Below are positions 32,560 to 43,680 of a stretch of DNA of 64,000 nt, piece after piece. The notes beneath the pieces are model-generated. The model saw only the letters and a list, made by a program, of their open reading frames with translations. It did no database searches and was not told where the DNA came from. The position numbers and the translations under genes were made by a program. Positions within the stretch are counted from its first letter, which is position 1. Every line of letters begins with the position of its first letter. The stretch is from Mauremys mutica (lineage: Eukaryota; Chordata; Testudines; Geoemydidae). The stretch lies in the NCBI RefSeq assembly GCF_020497125.1, contig NC_059072.1:306918781-306982780 (forward strand). Reading direction: 5' to 3'.

Positions 32560-33736
32560 GTGATGAGAATTACAGAAATGATCATTCTTGGTGTCTGTCT
32601 TATAGCAATACATGTTTTTTGGTAATAAATTACTCTAAAGATAAGTACTGAAGTGTTTTCAAGTGGCTTTGGCTTATTAAGAACAGTATTAATGCTTTGA
32701 AATAGATGCACTTCTTCATTTGCTAACTATAAAGCTACATTGGTGAAATATTGTTCATCCACAAAACCTGGCTCTAGTGCCATCTTGTGGTGTGAGTGAA
32801 GCATTTATCACATCATAATGACATTGGGTGCTGGCACAACTTAGAGGTTCCGCTCTGTGTGTGCGCGCATATTTTATACACTGACGCTTCCACCTCCCGA
32901 GATGTTAAAATTCTCCATTTCATTCTAGACATCACACCGGAGAGCTTAAAATTCTTTCCTCTGTTCCATCCTTTCTGACCAAGTGGGGTGACCTCCCTCG
33001 TTCAGCATGTGAAGTCCACAGCTGTGATGAGGAAGAGCAAAATCATAGAAGCAGCATTGGCTTGATTGCAGAAGTGTGATTTAATCCCAGTATAATGAAA
33101 TTTTAAATTTAAAAAATACACTTGTATAACAAAAGCCAGAAAGAACAAACCAAGAGGCAAGTACCCTAGACCTATATCTTTCAACGTTATCTTTCAGAGT
33201 TTGAGAATTTTATTTTTAAATGAACATATTGGTATAGTCAGGGAGACTGTTGGTAAAAGATTGATTCTCACACTAAGGCTCATTTGCACCACTTTGGCAA
33301 CATAACGAGGCCTTGAAGTGAATGTAAATGTAAGGACACTGACCCTTTACATACCAGAGTTGTGTAAAGGGGACTTAGAGTCGGAGTCTCATTTACACTA
33401 ACTTTTTTGAAAATACAGGTTCTGATGCTGCTCTTGCTCACATGGGTGCAACTCAAGAGTCAAAAAGCAGTGAAATCTGTGGAGATGCACAGGTGTGAGA
33501 ACAGAATCAGGTCACTGAAGAAGTCTATATTCTGCCCTTTGCGCATATAAGCTGAGGAAAACCAAATGTGTGAGATTTCACAGAGGGATACAAACATGGG
33601 GAGAGCACAGGCGCTGCAGTCTGTTCCTTCCCTGCCCCCCAGAAATCCCTTCCAGGTGGTTTGGGGGGAAGAGGTAAAGGTGGTGCATCCAGGAAGCAGC
33701 TGCCCTCTTTCCCTTCAAGCAAGAGTCCTTCTGCAT
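32560..33736. other. Intergenic, no feature recognised
   Basis: Only short open frames. A second AATAAA at 32624-32629 may or may not be used. Confidence 0.4.
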
Positions 33737-34856
33737 CGCTTCAGCTGTTATTGTTCATCGCCCGGTTGAAAAGGGACCCTGGCGCTTCCAGACAGCACCA
33801 CTGACCAGGCTGCTAAAAGTCCAGTTGGCGGTGCAGCAAGGCTAAGGCAGGCTCCCAGCCTGCCCAGCTCTGCACAGCTCCTGGAAGGGGCAGCATGTCC
33901 CCTCTCTGGCTCCTAGGCACAGGGGCTGCCCCCGCCCCAAGTGCCAGCTTCGCAGCTCCCATTGGCTGGGAACTGCGGCCAATGGGAGTTGTAAGGGTGG
34001 CGCCAGTCAGGGCGGGCAGCGCGCAGAGCTAGGAGCCAGCCATGTCGGCCGCTTCTGGGAGCCACATGAAGTAAGCGCTGCCCAGAGCCCAAACCAACTC
34101 CTGCACCCCAACCCCCTGCCCCAGGTTGGAACCCCCTCCCACACTCTAACTCCCTCCCAGAATCCACAGCCCACACCCCCTCCTGCACCCAGCCCTGAGC
34201 CCACTCCTGCAACCACTCCTCCCAGAGCCCACACCCCCTCCTGCACCCCAACCCTGTGCCCCAGCGCTGAGCCCACTCCCAGGGCCGGCTTTATGAACTG
34301 AGGGGCCCAATTCAAATACCTGGCGGCGGTCTGGGGCTTTGGCGGCACTTTGGCGGTGGGGGGTCCGCTCTGGGTCTTCCATGGCACCGAAGGACCCCCC
34401 ACCGCCAAAGACCCGGAGCGGACTCCCTCCCTCCCCCCCCTCCCCAGCTGCCAAAATGCCACCGAAGACTCGGACTCCCCTGCGCGTGCCAGATGAGTTA
34501 AAAACAAAACAAAACTTCAAAACGCCTAAGGCATGGGGCCCTCTTAAGCGCAGGTGCGGGACCCGATAATCGGGAATCGGCCTAAAGCTGGCCCTGCCCA
34601 CTCCTGCAACCTAACTCCCTCCCAGAGGCCGCACCCCAACCTGTACCCCAACCCCTCATTTCTGCCCCCACCCCAGAGCTCTTGCCCTCAGCCAGAGCCC
34701 TCATCCCCTCCCAACCCCCAGCCCAGTGAAAGTGAATGAGGGTGGGGGAGTGTGAGTGACAGAGGGAGAGGTGATGGAGTCACCGGGGGGACAGGAGCAG
34801 GGCAAGGATGTTTGATTTTATGCAATTAGAAAGTTGGCAACCCTAACTGTGCACCA
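33737..34856 (+). repeat. GC-rich interspersed repeat with C-rich minisatellite
   Basis: Starts near CGCCCGGTTGAAAAGGGACC, passes AGCTCCCATTGGCTGGGAAC, then a long run of imperfect CCCACxCCCTCCTGCACC-type units (34080-34730), and ends near AGAAAGTTGGCAACCCTAA. I recognise the order as a common turtle repeat. Open frames on both strands up to 166 codons come from the low-complexity sequence. A hAT-like MITE splits it. Confidence 0.65.
34280..34596. mobile_element. hAT-like MITE, 317 bp, nested in the GC-rich repeat
   Basis: Ends CAGGGCCGGCTTTATG and the complement of CAGGGCCAGCTTTAGG. Perfect 8-bp target duplication cccactcc (34272-34279 and 34597-34604). The duplicated octamer also occurs elsewhere in the host repeat units, so the target was repetitive. 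Confidence 0.88.
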
Positions 34857-34989
34857 TGCAGGAGGCAGCCAATGGCAGTCTAGATTTTTTAGGAACAGTT
34901 GGCAGTACTGGCTTCTGTGAGTATTGAAATGGCTTATGGGGTATGAACTCTTCTCTGTGTAAGAACCAATAACCTAACCAGGAAGAAGA

Positions 34990-36725
34990 AGAAGTAGATG
35001 AGGCTTTTATAAACTAACAAAATCATCCAAAGCACAGGACTTGGTGGTGATGGGGCACTGCAACTACCCAGACATCTGTTGGGAAAACAATTCAGCAGCA
35101 CACGTTATCCAACCAATTCTTGGAATACACTGGAGACAATTTTTTATTTCAGAAGGTGGAAAAAGCCGTTGGGGAGAGGTTATTCTAGATTTGATTTTGA
35201 TAACTAGAGAAAACTGGTTGAGATTTGAAAGTGGTAGCTTATGTGAAAGTGATCATGAAATGGTAGAGTTCATGATTCTAAGGAATGGTAGGAGGTAAAA
35301 CAGCACAGTAAAGAAAATGGATTTCAAGAAGGCAGACATTAGCAAACTCAGGGAGGTGGTAGGTAAGAGCCCTTGGGAAGCAAGTCTAAGGGGAAAAACA
35401 GTTCAAGTGAGTTGACAGTTTTTCAGAGAGTCATTATTAATGGCAAAAGAGCAAATTATCCCCCTGTGTAAGAAAGATAGGAAGTGTGGCAAGAGACCAC
35501 TCTGGCTCAACCAGGAGATCTTCAGTGATCTGAAATTCAAAAAAGAGTCCTACAAAAAGTGGAAACTAGGTCAAATTACTAAGGATGAATATAAATAAAT
35601 AACACAAGTATGTAGGGATGAGAAAGGCCAAGGCACAAGGCTGGGATTAAACTAGCTAGAGCCATTAAAGAGTAATAAGAAAGCATTCTACAAATACATT
35701 AGAAGCAAGAGGAAGACCAAGGACAGGGTAGGCCCATTACTCAATGGGGGTGGAAGGGGGGGAACGATTACAGAAAATGTAGAAATGGCAGACGTGCTAA
35801 ACGACTTTTTTGTTTCAGTTTTCACCAAAAAGTTTAGTAGCATTTGAACACCTACCTTAATGAATGCCAGTGAAAATGAGGTAGGATCAGAGGCTAAAAT
35901 AGGAAAAGAACAAGTGAAAAAATCACTTAGACAAGTTAGATGTCTTCAAGTCACCAGGACCTGATGTAATACATCCTAGAATACTCAAGGAGCTGACTGA
36001 GGAGATATCTGAGCCATTAGCGATTAGCCTTGAAAAGTCATGGTCAATGAGTGAGCTTCCAAAAGACTGGAAAAGGGCAAATATTTTGCCCATCTACAAA
36101 AAGGGAACTAAGGACAACCTGAGGAATTACAGCCCAGTCAGCTTAACTTCTGTACCCAGAAAGATAATGTAGCAATCAATTTGCAAACACCTAGAAGATA
36201 ATAAAGTGATAAGTAACAGTCAGCATGGATTTGTCAAGAACAAATCGTGTCAAACCAACCTGATAACTTTTTTTTGACAAGATAAGCTTTGTGGATGAGG
36301 GGGAAGCAGTAGATGTGGTATATCTTGACTTGCGTAAGGCTTTTGATATTGTGTTGTATGACCTTCTCATAAACTAACTAGGAAAATGCAACCTAGATGG
36401 AGCTACGATAAGGTGGGTGCATAACTGATTGGGAAACCGTAATTATCAGTGGTTCACAATGGTCAGATTGGAAGGGCATATCAAGTGAGGTCCTGCAGGG
36501 ATTAGTTCTGAGTCCCAGTTCTGTTCAATATCTTCATCAATGGTTTAGATAATGGCATAGCGAGTACATTTATAATGTTTGTGGACAATCCCAAGCTGGG
36601 AGGGGTTGCAAGTGCTTTGGAGGATAGGATTAAAATTCAAAATGATCTGAACAAACTGAAGAAATGGTCTGAAGTAAAGAGGATGGAATTCAACGAGGAC
36701 AAATGCAAAATACTCCACTTAGGTG
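34990..36725 (+). mobile_element. Old CR1 LINE, endonuclease end to reverse transcriptase, 3' end missing
   Basis: Starts in the endonuclease domain ([24 protein letters not shown]) and runs through the linker and fingers (SVSLTSVP-like region, QHGFVKNKSC) to the palm (FVDNPKLGG, a decayed FADD box). It stops abruptly at CTCCACTTAG, about 0.6 kb before the CR1 tail should come. Many stops and frame shifts. Loss of the 3' end is unusual for CR1, which normally loses its 5' end, so a later deletion or rearrangement is likely. Confidence 0.85.
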
Positions 36726-37987
36726 TTGTGCTACCAACTACTTCCTAGGTGTACTAGGTGTACTAAGGAAGACAGTCCTGAAAAGTAAAATGCCACAGTT
36801 TGATAACGTGGTTGCAAGCGTGAATTTTTTTATTTTTTTATTTATTTTTGTACAGGTCTAGCCTCAAGTTGGCAAAAGCCTAGAATCTTCCTGTAATCTT
36901 GTCTGATTAGCTGCCATGTGATGGTAAACTAGATCCCTGCTTCTGTAATACAGGTGTAGACAGCAGTAACAACACAGGTAGTGCTATGCCTGGATAGGGC
37001 CCTACTGAGAGGCCAATAAGCAAGTATCCACATGATTGAAGTGCAAAAGTCTGACCCTGGCTTGTGCAGTAGTTGCTTGGGTTAGGCTGCAGGCAGTCAG
37101 TGTATCATCCATGGGACAGCAGTATTTGATGCTGTACAAGGGGGGCAGGGAGAAGCAGAGAAATGCGTATTGCAGGTGATGCGTACAGCTACATGGCTGG
37201 TTGAGTGAGTCCAAAGCTGTTAAGCAACTTTAGGAATCTTTACTACGAACTGATGCCTTCATGTCATAGCAGGCACAAAAGGCTGCACATGTAAATTAGC
37301 CAACTCACCAAAAGGCTGAATGCAAAGCTGCATGCTGCTATTTGGCATAGCCACCAGAGGGCAGTGTTACCAGATCATTAAGTTGCTGGTTGCTAAACGT
37401 CACTCACTCGATTCACAGCAAGCGTGTCTGGTGAAGAATTTTCCCCAAGCCCTGTGGCCCAGCGGTCTCATGTGTGGTGTCTCTGCACGGGGAGTGCACA
37501 CATGCCGGTATCTGTATTGCAGCAGCAGGACTCTAGTAATATGGCAGCTAAACAGAAAATTCCACTGCGGCAGACTGTGAAGGACAATGCGATGTCTGAT
37601 AAATGCAAGAACAGTTGAGCCAGCACAAAACTAATAACCATGGAGGGTAATGAATGACCCTAGCCTGAATGTAATGTAGGGGCCAGGCACTCCTTGAATT
37701 CCCCAAGCACAGCCAGCGTTGTGGCTGGGCGCTGAGCAGCAGGCTTCTGAGTACCAGTTAGTATAAAATTGTGTTGTCTTTACTCTGCCCATCTTAAAAT
37801 CCATTTAACTTGGGCAAGCCCTGGCCTTCCTGCTCTCTCCCCTTTTGCAGCTGATGAATGGTCTGGCTCACCTTTGAGGGCTAGTGCAGCATGTGGCTCT
37901 ACTACAAAGCCCTTGCTACTGAAAAGGCCGCATTTTCCCGCCATTACCACTAAAGCCAGCTGAGTCATTAAAAACCCATGGATTATG
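36726..37987. other. Intergenic, no feature recognised
   Basis: Contains a short direct repeat (CTAGGTGTA, twice, near 36748) and T-rich runs. The open frames at 37320-37618 show no domain. Confidence 0.4.
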
Positions 37988-38679
37988 ATTAAGGCTGCGA
38001 GTCTGTCACAGACGTCTCGGAAGTCATGGATTCCATGACTTTCTGGGGCCTCCATGACTGCTGCAGCCAGCAGCTGTGACTGACTCCAGGGCCGCCCGAG
38101 CAGCCTGAGAGTGACCCCAGGGCCAGCTGCACCATCCCCCTGCCCCAGCAAGGGCAGCAGCAATCCCAGGCCCCCCCCCTGCCAGCAGCAACAGCAGTGG
38201 TCCTGGGTCCCCCCTCCCCGACCCACAGAGTGGCAGCAGTGCCACCTCTCCCCCCCCAGCAGCAGCAGTCCTGGGCCACCCCTCCACCAGCAGCAGTGGC
38301 AGCAGTCCCGTTCCCCCCCCACCCCCCGCCAGCAGCAGCAATGGGCCTGGGTCTCACACGCCCCCCCCCAACCAGCAGCAGTGGCAGCAGTCCCGTTTCC
38401 CCCACCACCACCAGCAGCAACAGCAGGCCTGGGTCTCACACACACAACCCCCAACCACCAGCAGTGGCAGCAGTCCCAGGCCTCTCCCCAGGCTGTCCTT
38501 GCCTCCCCCAGCAGCAGCAGTGGTGGTGGTGCTGGGCTGCCCCCCCCCCCTCAGCAGCAGTGGCAGCAGTCCCAGGCCTCTCCTCCGCCTCCTCCTGCCC
38601 GCCCGCCAGCAGCAGTCCTGGCCTTCCCCAGCAGCAACAGTCCCGTTTCCCCGCCGCCAGCAGCAACAGCGGGCGTGGG

Positions 38680-38711
<32 letters not shown>

Positions 38712-39151
38712 CCCCACCCACCCACCACCACCACCAGCAGTCCCAAGCTGCCCTCCCAGCCAGCAGCAGCAGCAGCGGCGGTCCTGGCCCTCCAGCAGCA
38801 GCAGTCTTGGTCCAGCAGAGCTGTCCCCCACCAGCAGCAGCAGCAGGGGTCCCAGGCTGCCCCTTGCCAGCAGTGGTAGCAGCAGTTCCGGGCCACCCAG
38901 CACCACATCCCAAGCACCAGCGGGCAGCCAGGAGTCCCCCCCTGCCCCCCGCGTACCAGCAGGTGCCCTGAAGCCCCTCCCCCTCCAGAGCACAAGCTGC
39001 CCCCCGAGAGTCCACCAGAGCACCCATCATTTAGTCAGGGGTATATACTACAAGTCATGGACAGGTCACAGGGATGTGAATTTTTGTTTATTGCGTGTGA
39101 CCTGACCATGACTTTTATTAAAAAGACCCATGACTAAATTGTAGCCTTAAT
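37988..39151. mobile_element. Inverted-repeat element carrying a CAG/CCC-rich minisatellite
   Basis: The ends are ATTAAGGCT (37988-37996) and AGCCTTAAT (39143-39151). Near the left end is a GTCATGGATTCCATGAC palindrome. Near the right end is a 19-bp hairpin with one mismatch (39052-39070 and 39096-39114). Between them, 38130-38930 is an imperfect tandem array around CAGCAGTGGCAGCAGTCCC. TC and AC runs lie at 38680-38711. The array is open in several frames on both strands (up to 302 codons, poly-Q/P/S), a composition effect. The family of DNA transposon is not certain. Confidence 0.7.
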
Positions 39152-40739
39152 CCTGAGGCTTAACTAACGATGTCTGAACTGAATTTGGTGACTTGTCAGC
39201 AGATCTGGGTGACTAACTTAAAAGGAATCTTTTAAAGGGTGGGAGGACTTATGCCCTGCTTTTCTTGCTGAAGTTTAAAGGTGACCTGAGACATGTGACA
39301 GCCTCTCCCCCCCCTCCCATTCCATAAGAACAACAGAAAGAGGACACGTGCGTCCTTTTTTTTTTTTCCCCAGATATTAGCAATGGGGCGGGGGCGGAGG
39401 GCAACTCAATATTTGCCGTTTTAATTTAAAATAGGGGTGGAGGAGCTCATTTTTCTACAGTGTATTTGTGAACCATGTGCCACTTTTTGTCAGCCAGCTC
39501 AGTCAGGAGCCTACCGTCTGGTTTTGCTGGCAGGGCACGGCACGCTACTCTGGGCTGAATATTGAAAACTCTTCCATTGGCACTGACGGGGTAGAGGCTG
39601 GTGAAGCCAGGCTGGCTGCAGACTGTCAGGCAGCGACAGTAACCAGCTGGTAACAGACGAATACGTTACACCAGCTGACTAAACTTCCTTCCACCTCAGT
39701 GACTTAGCTCGCTCCTGCCTCTTGGGTCAAGGCGTGGGCAGTTTGGTCAGTAGGTGCTTTGGGATGGGGTGGGCTGACCTACAGAAGGGAGCACGGCCTA
39801 TAGCTTTGGCAGAGGAGACAGGTGCGGAGATGGCTCCTGTCAGAGATGCATCCAGTTCCTCAGGTGGGGGAGGGAGAGGCACTGAAAAAGAAGGGGAGAC
39901 ACTAAGGGCTTGGAGTTAAAACTTGGCATTGCTTGGGGGGTGTTTGGCCAGACCTAGTGACCCTGCTCTGGGCCTGCGTGTTGGAGTGCAGCTGCCGAGG
40001 GCTAGACAAACCCGCCCTTCGTCTCACTGAGGAGTGTAAGCACAGTGCTGCAGCAGTTCCTTTTCCAGCCAGCATAACCCAACAAAGTCGCAGAGAAAAA
40101 AATCCCCCATCTGATGGCAGAGATTGGAAAAATGACTTGCAGGGGGGGGGGAACAGGCACCACCTCCTCCCTGACCTGAGCTGAACTGTAGGCCAGGCCT
40201 GAGGCTTTAAAGACGCTCATCAGGCACCATGGCTCAGTAGCCAGCGTCACTGCCGCATTGATTTTCAACGTGCTGTCAAGGCCCCATGGCACAAGAGCGA
40301 TAGACAGACACCCTCTCCCATGTGTGTTTGTGCAGCCTGTACTTGGCACCACAGCCCCATACCCAAAAGGGCAACGTAGTCCCTTCTGGTAATGCCTGAC
40401 CCCATGGGAACGTACAGCAGGATGAGAGAGAAGGATCATTATAATGTGGACGCCTGAGTCTCAGACAGACTGATTGGATCGCTCCGTAGCTCTGAGCTAC
40501 TCACAGGCTGCTTACCTGTCAGTTGCTTGCATTACAGCTAGAAAAACCTCTGTTGCTTTCCTTTTTGTCTTTAATGAACATGCCAGGATTTGTACTGGTC
40601 CCTTTCTCAGCAGGGATTTTTCTTGTTCTTGGCTCCCCCTGTGCAATGTTGCGTTACTGTGTCCATCCCCAACCCACAAACCTCTGTGGGTCGGGCACAG
40701 TAATGGGTGAAACTGTGCATCAGCGGGGTCACCCCGAGG
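39152..40739. other. Intergenic, no feature recognised
   Basis: GC-moderate sequence with short overlapping frames on both strands and no domain seen. Confidence 0.4.
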
Positions 40740-40870
40740 CTCGGCTACACACAGTCGTATTCTAATGCTAGCTCTGCCAGTGACCTTAGGCAAATCACCA
40801 ATCTTCTCTCCGTTAAGTTTCCCCATGCGCAGCTTTAAAATGGGAAGACAGTTGATTCTGCTACTTTTCC
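40740..40870 (+). repeat. MIR-type SINE, partial
   Basis: Strings GCTAGCTCTGCCAGTGACCT, TAGGCAAATCACC, TTCTCTCCGTTAAGTTTCCC and TAAAATGGGAAGA match the MIR core in order. Confidence 0.7.
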
Positions 40871-42556
40871 TATCTTTGTGGGGGTAGTGCGAGAACATAC
40901 AAACAGCGTTTTGCCTTTGCTGTGCCCGCTTGCAGGCATACGCATATGTGTACACGTGGCCAGGTCACCCTCCTGCCATGTGCATCAGCAAATGGATGGC
41001 GTGTGTTGGTTCGCTGGGTATTTGCATATGGAAACCAGGTGCGTGCAGCAATGCAGCTAAGTGTGCCTCAGGGTAAAAGGCTGGCTCCAATTAGTTCATG
41101 TTTGCCCAGAGCTTTGAACAAATGCAAAGTGCTAGGGCCTGATAAGTATTTTTGTTAAGCAAGTTCAAAGCCTTGTCAAGGCAGCTGTTCTCAAAGTGAG
41201 TTCAAGGGCACTGTTACAGTTGTCAGAACTACATGAATATAGATAAAGTCCCCACTAGTTTGCAAAGAATGGGCCTTCGTCATAAATGGTGTAAAGGTCA
41301 GTTCCGTGTAAATGTCAGAGTCTCCAGCACGCAAATGTGCCGATCTGTCTTCTTTCCTAGAAGGAAGAGCCAAGCCATTAATTGATTAGCCTCTTTCCTC
41401 ACCAGAATGAGTTTTTTTAATTCTACAAAGCAGAGATTGCATAAAGAGTCCATGACTCTGGTACTGAACAGACAATGCTACATATGGGAGAAGATCTAGC
41501 TGAAGGGTTTCTATAGCAACCACCTCCTTAGGAGTCCAGTGCTTGGCACTGGCCAGTTATTTATGTATTAAATGTGCAAGTGTCCACTAACGTGTCATCT
41601 CGGTGTGATTAAAATAAGTGGCAGTATGGTCCCCTGGAGGGACTGGTGCGTCTTTGCTCTCTACTCTCTCGGCTGCCGAGACTGCTCCTGTTCTACTCTT
41701 GGTTGGTTGTTTCTGCTGTGTTTAAATCAATCCTGACTCATGCCCACAGGAAATTCTTCCCATTCGCATCCCTGGAAGCAACCCAGCAGGAAGGAGGGAG
41801 ATGCAGTTAAGGCACAGGACTGCTAGTCAGGAGATCTGTGTGATCTTGGGCAAGTCAGTTCCCTGGGAGTGGCGTAGCATGATGATGAGCACAACAGACT
41901 CCTGACAATGACTCCTGAATGTTTAGCAACACATTGTGTTTTGGGTAATATAGCGTGTCTATACAGCACCTGGGAGCAAGGCTCCCAGCCCAGGGCCACA
42001 GGGTCACACTAGTGCGCTAAAAATAGTTGGGTAGGCAACGTTTTTACATTGTGTAGCTCAGGCTGTAGCCTGGGCTCTCACACGAACCCTGCTCCCTAGG
42101 ACTGAGAGCCCAGGGCATAGCAGGAAAGCACTGCCTACGCAACTGTTTAGAGCACTACCGTGAGCCCTGCCAGCATGACTCTGGGGACTTGGGCTGAGCA
42201 TTCCCTGATGCTCCGTAGACACACCCACAGAGAAAGCGTAGGCTGCAGGCTTCCTGAAGGTGCAGGCGCATGCCATTCCTTACTTTCAAGGGGCTGCTGG
42301 TAATGTGAGAAGGGGAGACAGGAACATGCCCAGCTTTCCTGATCATGGATGAACCTAAAGGAGAAATCCTTAGAATACACAGGATGTTTCTCATCATTTT
42401 GTGCACTGTAGCCTGTGCACATAAAAATATTTGACGTGTCTCCCTTCCTTAAATTGATCTCACATTTGCTACTCAGAAAATTTCATCCCTTACTTGTGTA
42501 TATGGCATCAGAGAGACATGCTGTCCCTAGGAAAACACTATAGCACTTCAAAACTA
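40871..42556. other. Intergenic, mostly unassigned
   Basis: A weak MIR-like fragment lies at about 41810-41870 (TCAGGAGATCTGTGTGATCT, TGGGCAAGTCA). Nothing else recognised. Confidence 0.4.
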
Positions 42557-42864
42557 CAGTAGAACCTCAGAGTTACAAACACCTCGGGAATAGAGGTTGT
42601 TCATAACTCTAAAATGATGGTAACGAAACATTATGGTTCTTCTTTCAAAAGTTTACAACTGAACATGGACTTAATACAGCTTTGAAACTTTACTGTGCAG
42701 AAGAAAAATGCTGCTTTCCCTTTATATTTTAGTAGTTTACATTAAACACAGCACTGTACTGTATTTGCTTCTTTTTTTGTCTCTACTGCTGCCTGATCAC
42801 ATACTTCCAGTTCCAAGTGAGGTGTATGGTTGACTGGTCAGTTTGTAACTCTGAGGTTCTATTG
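42557..42864. mobile_element. Tigger/pogo-like MITE, 308 bp
   Basis: 24-bp terminal inverted repeats, CAGTAGAACCTCAGAGTTAC... at the left and the complement of CAATAGAACCTCAGAGTTAC... at the right, with one mismatch. Flanked on both sides by TA (42555-42556 and 42865-42866), the mariner/pogo target duplication. Non-coding. Confidence 0.88.
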
Positions 42865-43419
42865 TATTCACATCTGGGCACAAAGGTCTGGTCACGCTCC
42901 CAGTGACCTCAGTAGCAAACCCCTCCCTGACTTGAACAGAAGCAGTTTCAGAGCAGCTGTGCTGATGGAGGCTGCCTTGTTCTTGACAAAGCAAAGTTCA
43001 GGATACCAGAGATTCAGGAACCAGCATGCTATCCTTTAAGTCCATGCTGAACCATTAGTAGGGATATCCTACTACCATTCCTCCCTACATGATTTGTGAA
43101 GTGGGAAGGGTCTGGGGTGACTCACCCACACCCCCTTTCAACTCCAAAAGGAAGGCGGAGATTTGAAATCCTGACTCACTGAAGTGTAGTCAGATGTGTA
43201 TGACAAGTCATGGGCCAGTAACATTCCCCAGGGCACACCAACTTTGTATATAAAAAACAGATACACAAGCTTAAGTCATCAGCTATTTCAAAATACACCC
43301 CTACTAGCTACTCATCATGGACTCCAAGGTAAAGTGGCTAAGTCAGTGGTGCGCACAGCAGCCTTCCAAACGGTTTGACTTGGGTTCAATTGCCAGCCTG
43401 AATATTTCAGATGCGGTAG

Positions 43420-43680
43420 TCTAGCAGACAGGGTCCTTGACTGCAAATCAGGGGCTCTGGCTTCTAGATCCTGGGTTCTACTGGTCTGCTGGGTGACCGT
43501 GAACAAGTCACTTCACCTTTCTCTGCCAGTGTCTTCTCCCGCTTTGTCTGTCTTGTGAGCCCAAGGGGGCGGGGCTGTCATCATGTGTTTGTACAGAGTA
43601 CATGGCCTGGAGCTCAACTGGTGTCACTAGGTGCTACTGTAGTATAAATGTTCAGTAATAAATATTGATCTATCATTTAA
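43420..43680 (+). repeat. MIR-type SINE, nearly full length
   Basis: The order GACTGCAAATCAGGGGCTCT, TCCTGGGTTCTACT, GACCGTGAACAAGTCACTTC, ACCTTTCTCTG, TTGTACAGAGTACATGGCCT and AGTAATAAAT matches the MIR/CORE-SINE layout. Diverged. Confidence 0.6.

Noticed and set aside
34007..34601. Frames of 150-166 codons on the minus strand
   Set aside because: C-rich tandem repeat plus a hAT-like MITE; overlapping frames are equally open.
38111..39105. Large poly-Q/P/S open frames (286 and 302 codons) and opposite-strand Gly/Cys/Leu-rich frames
   Set aside because: All come from one CAG/CCC tandem array inside a transposon-like element and are open in several frames at once.
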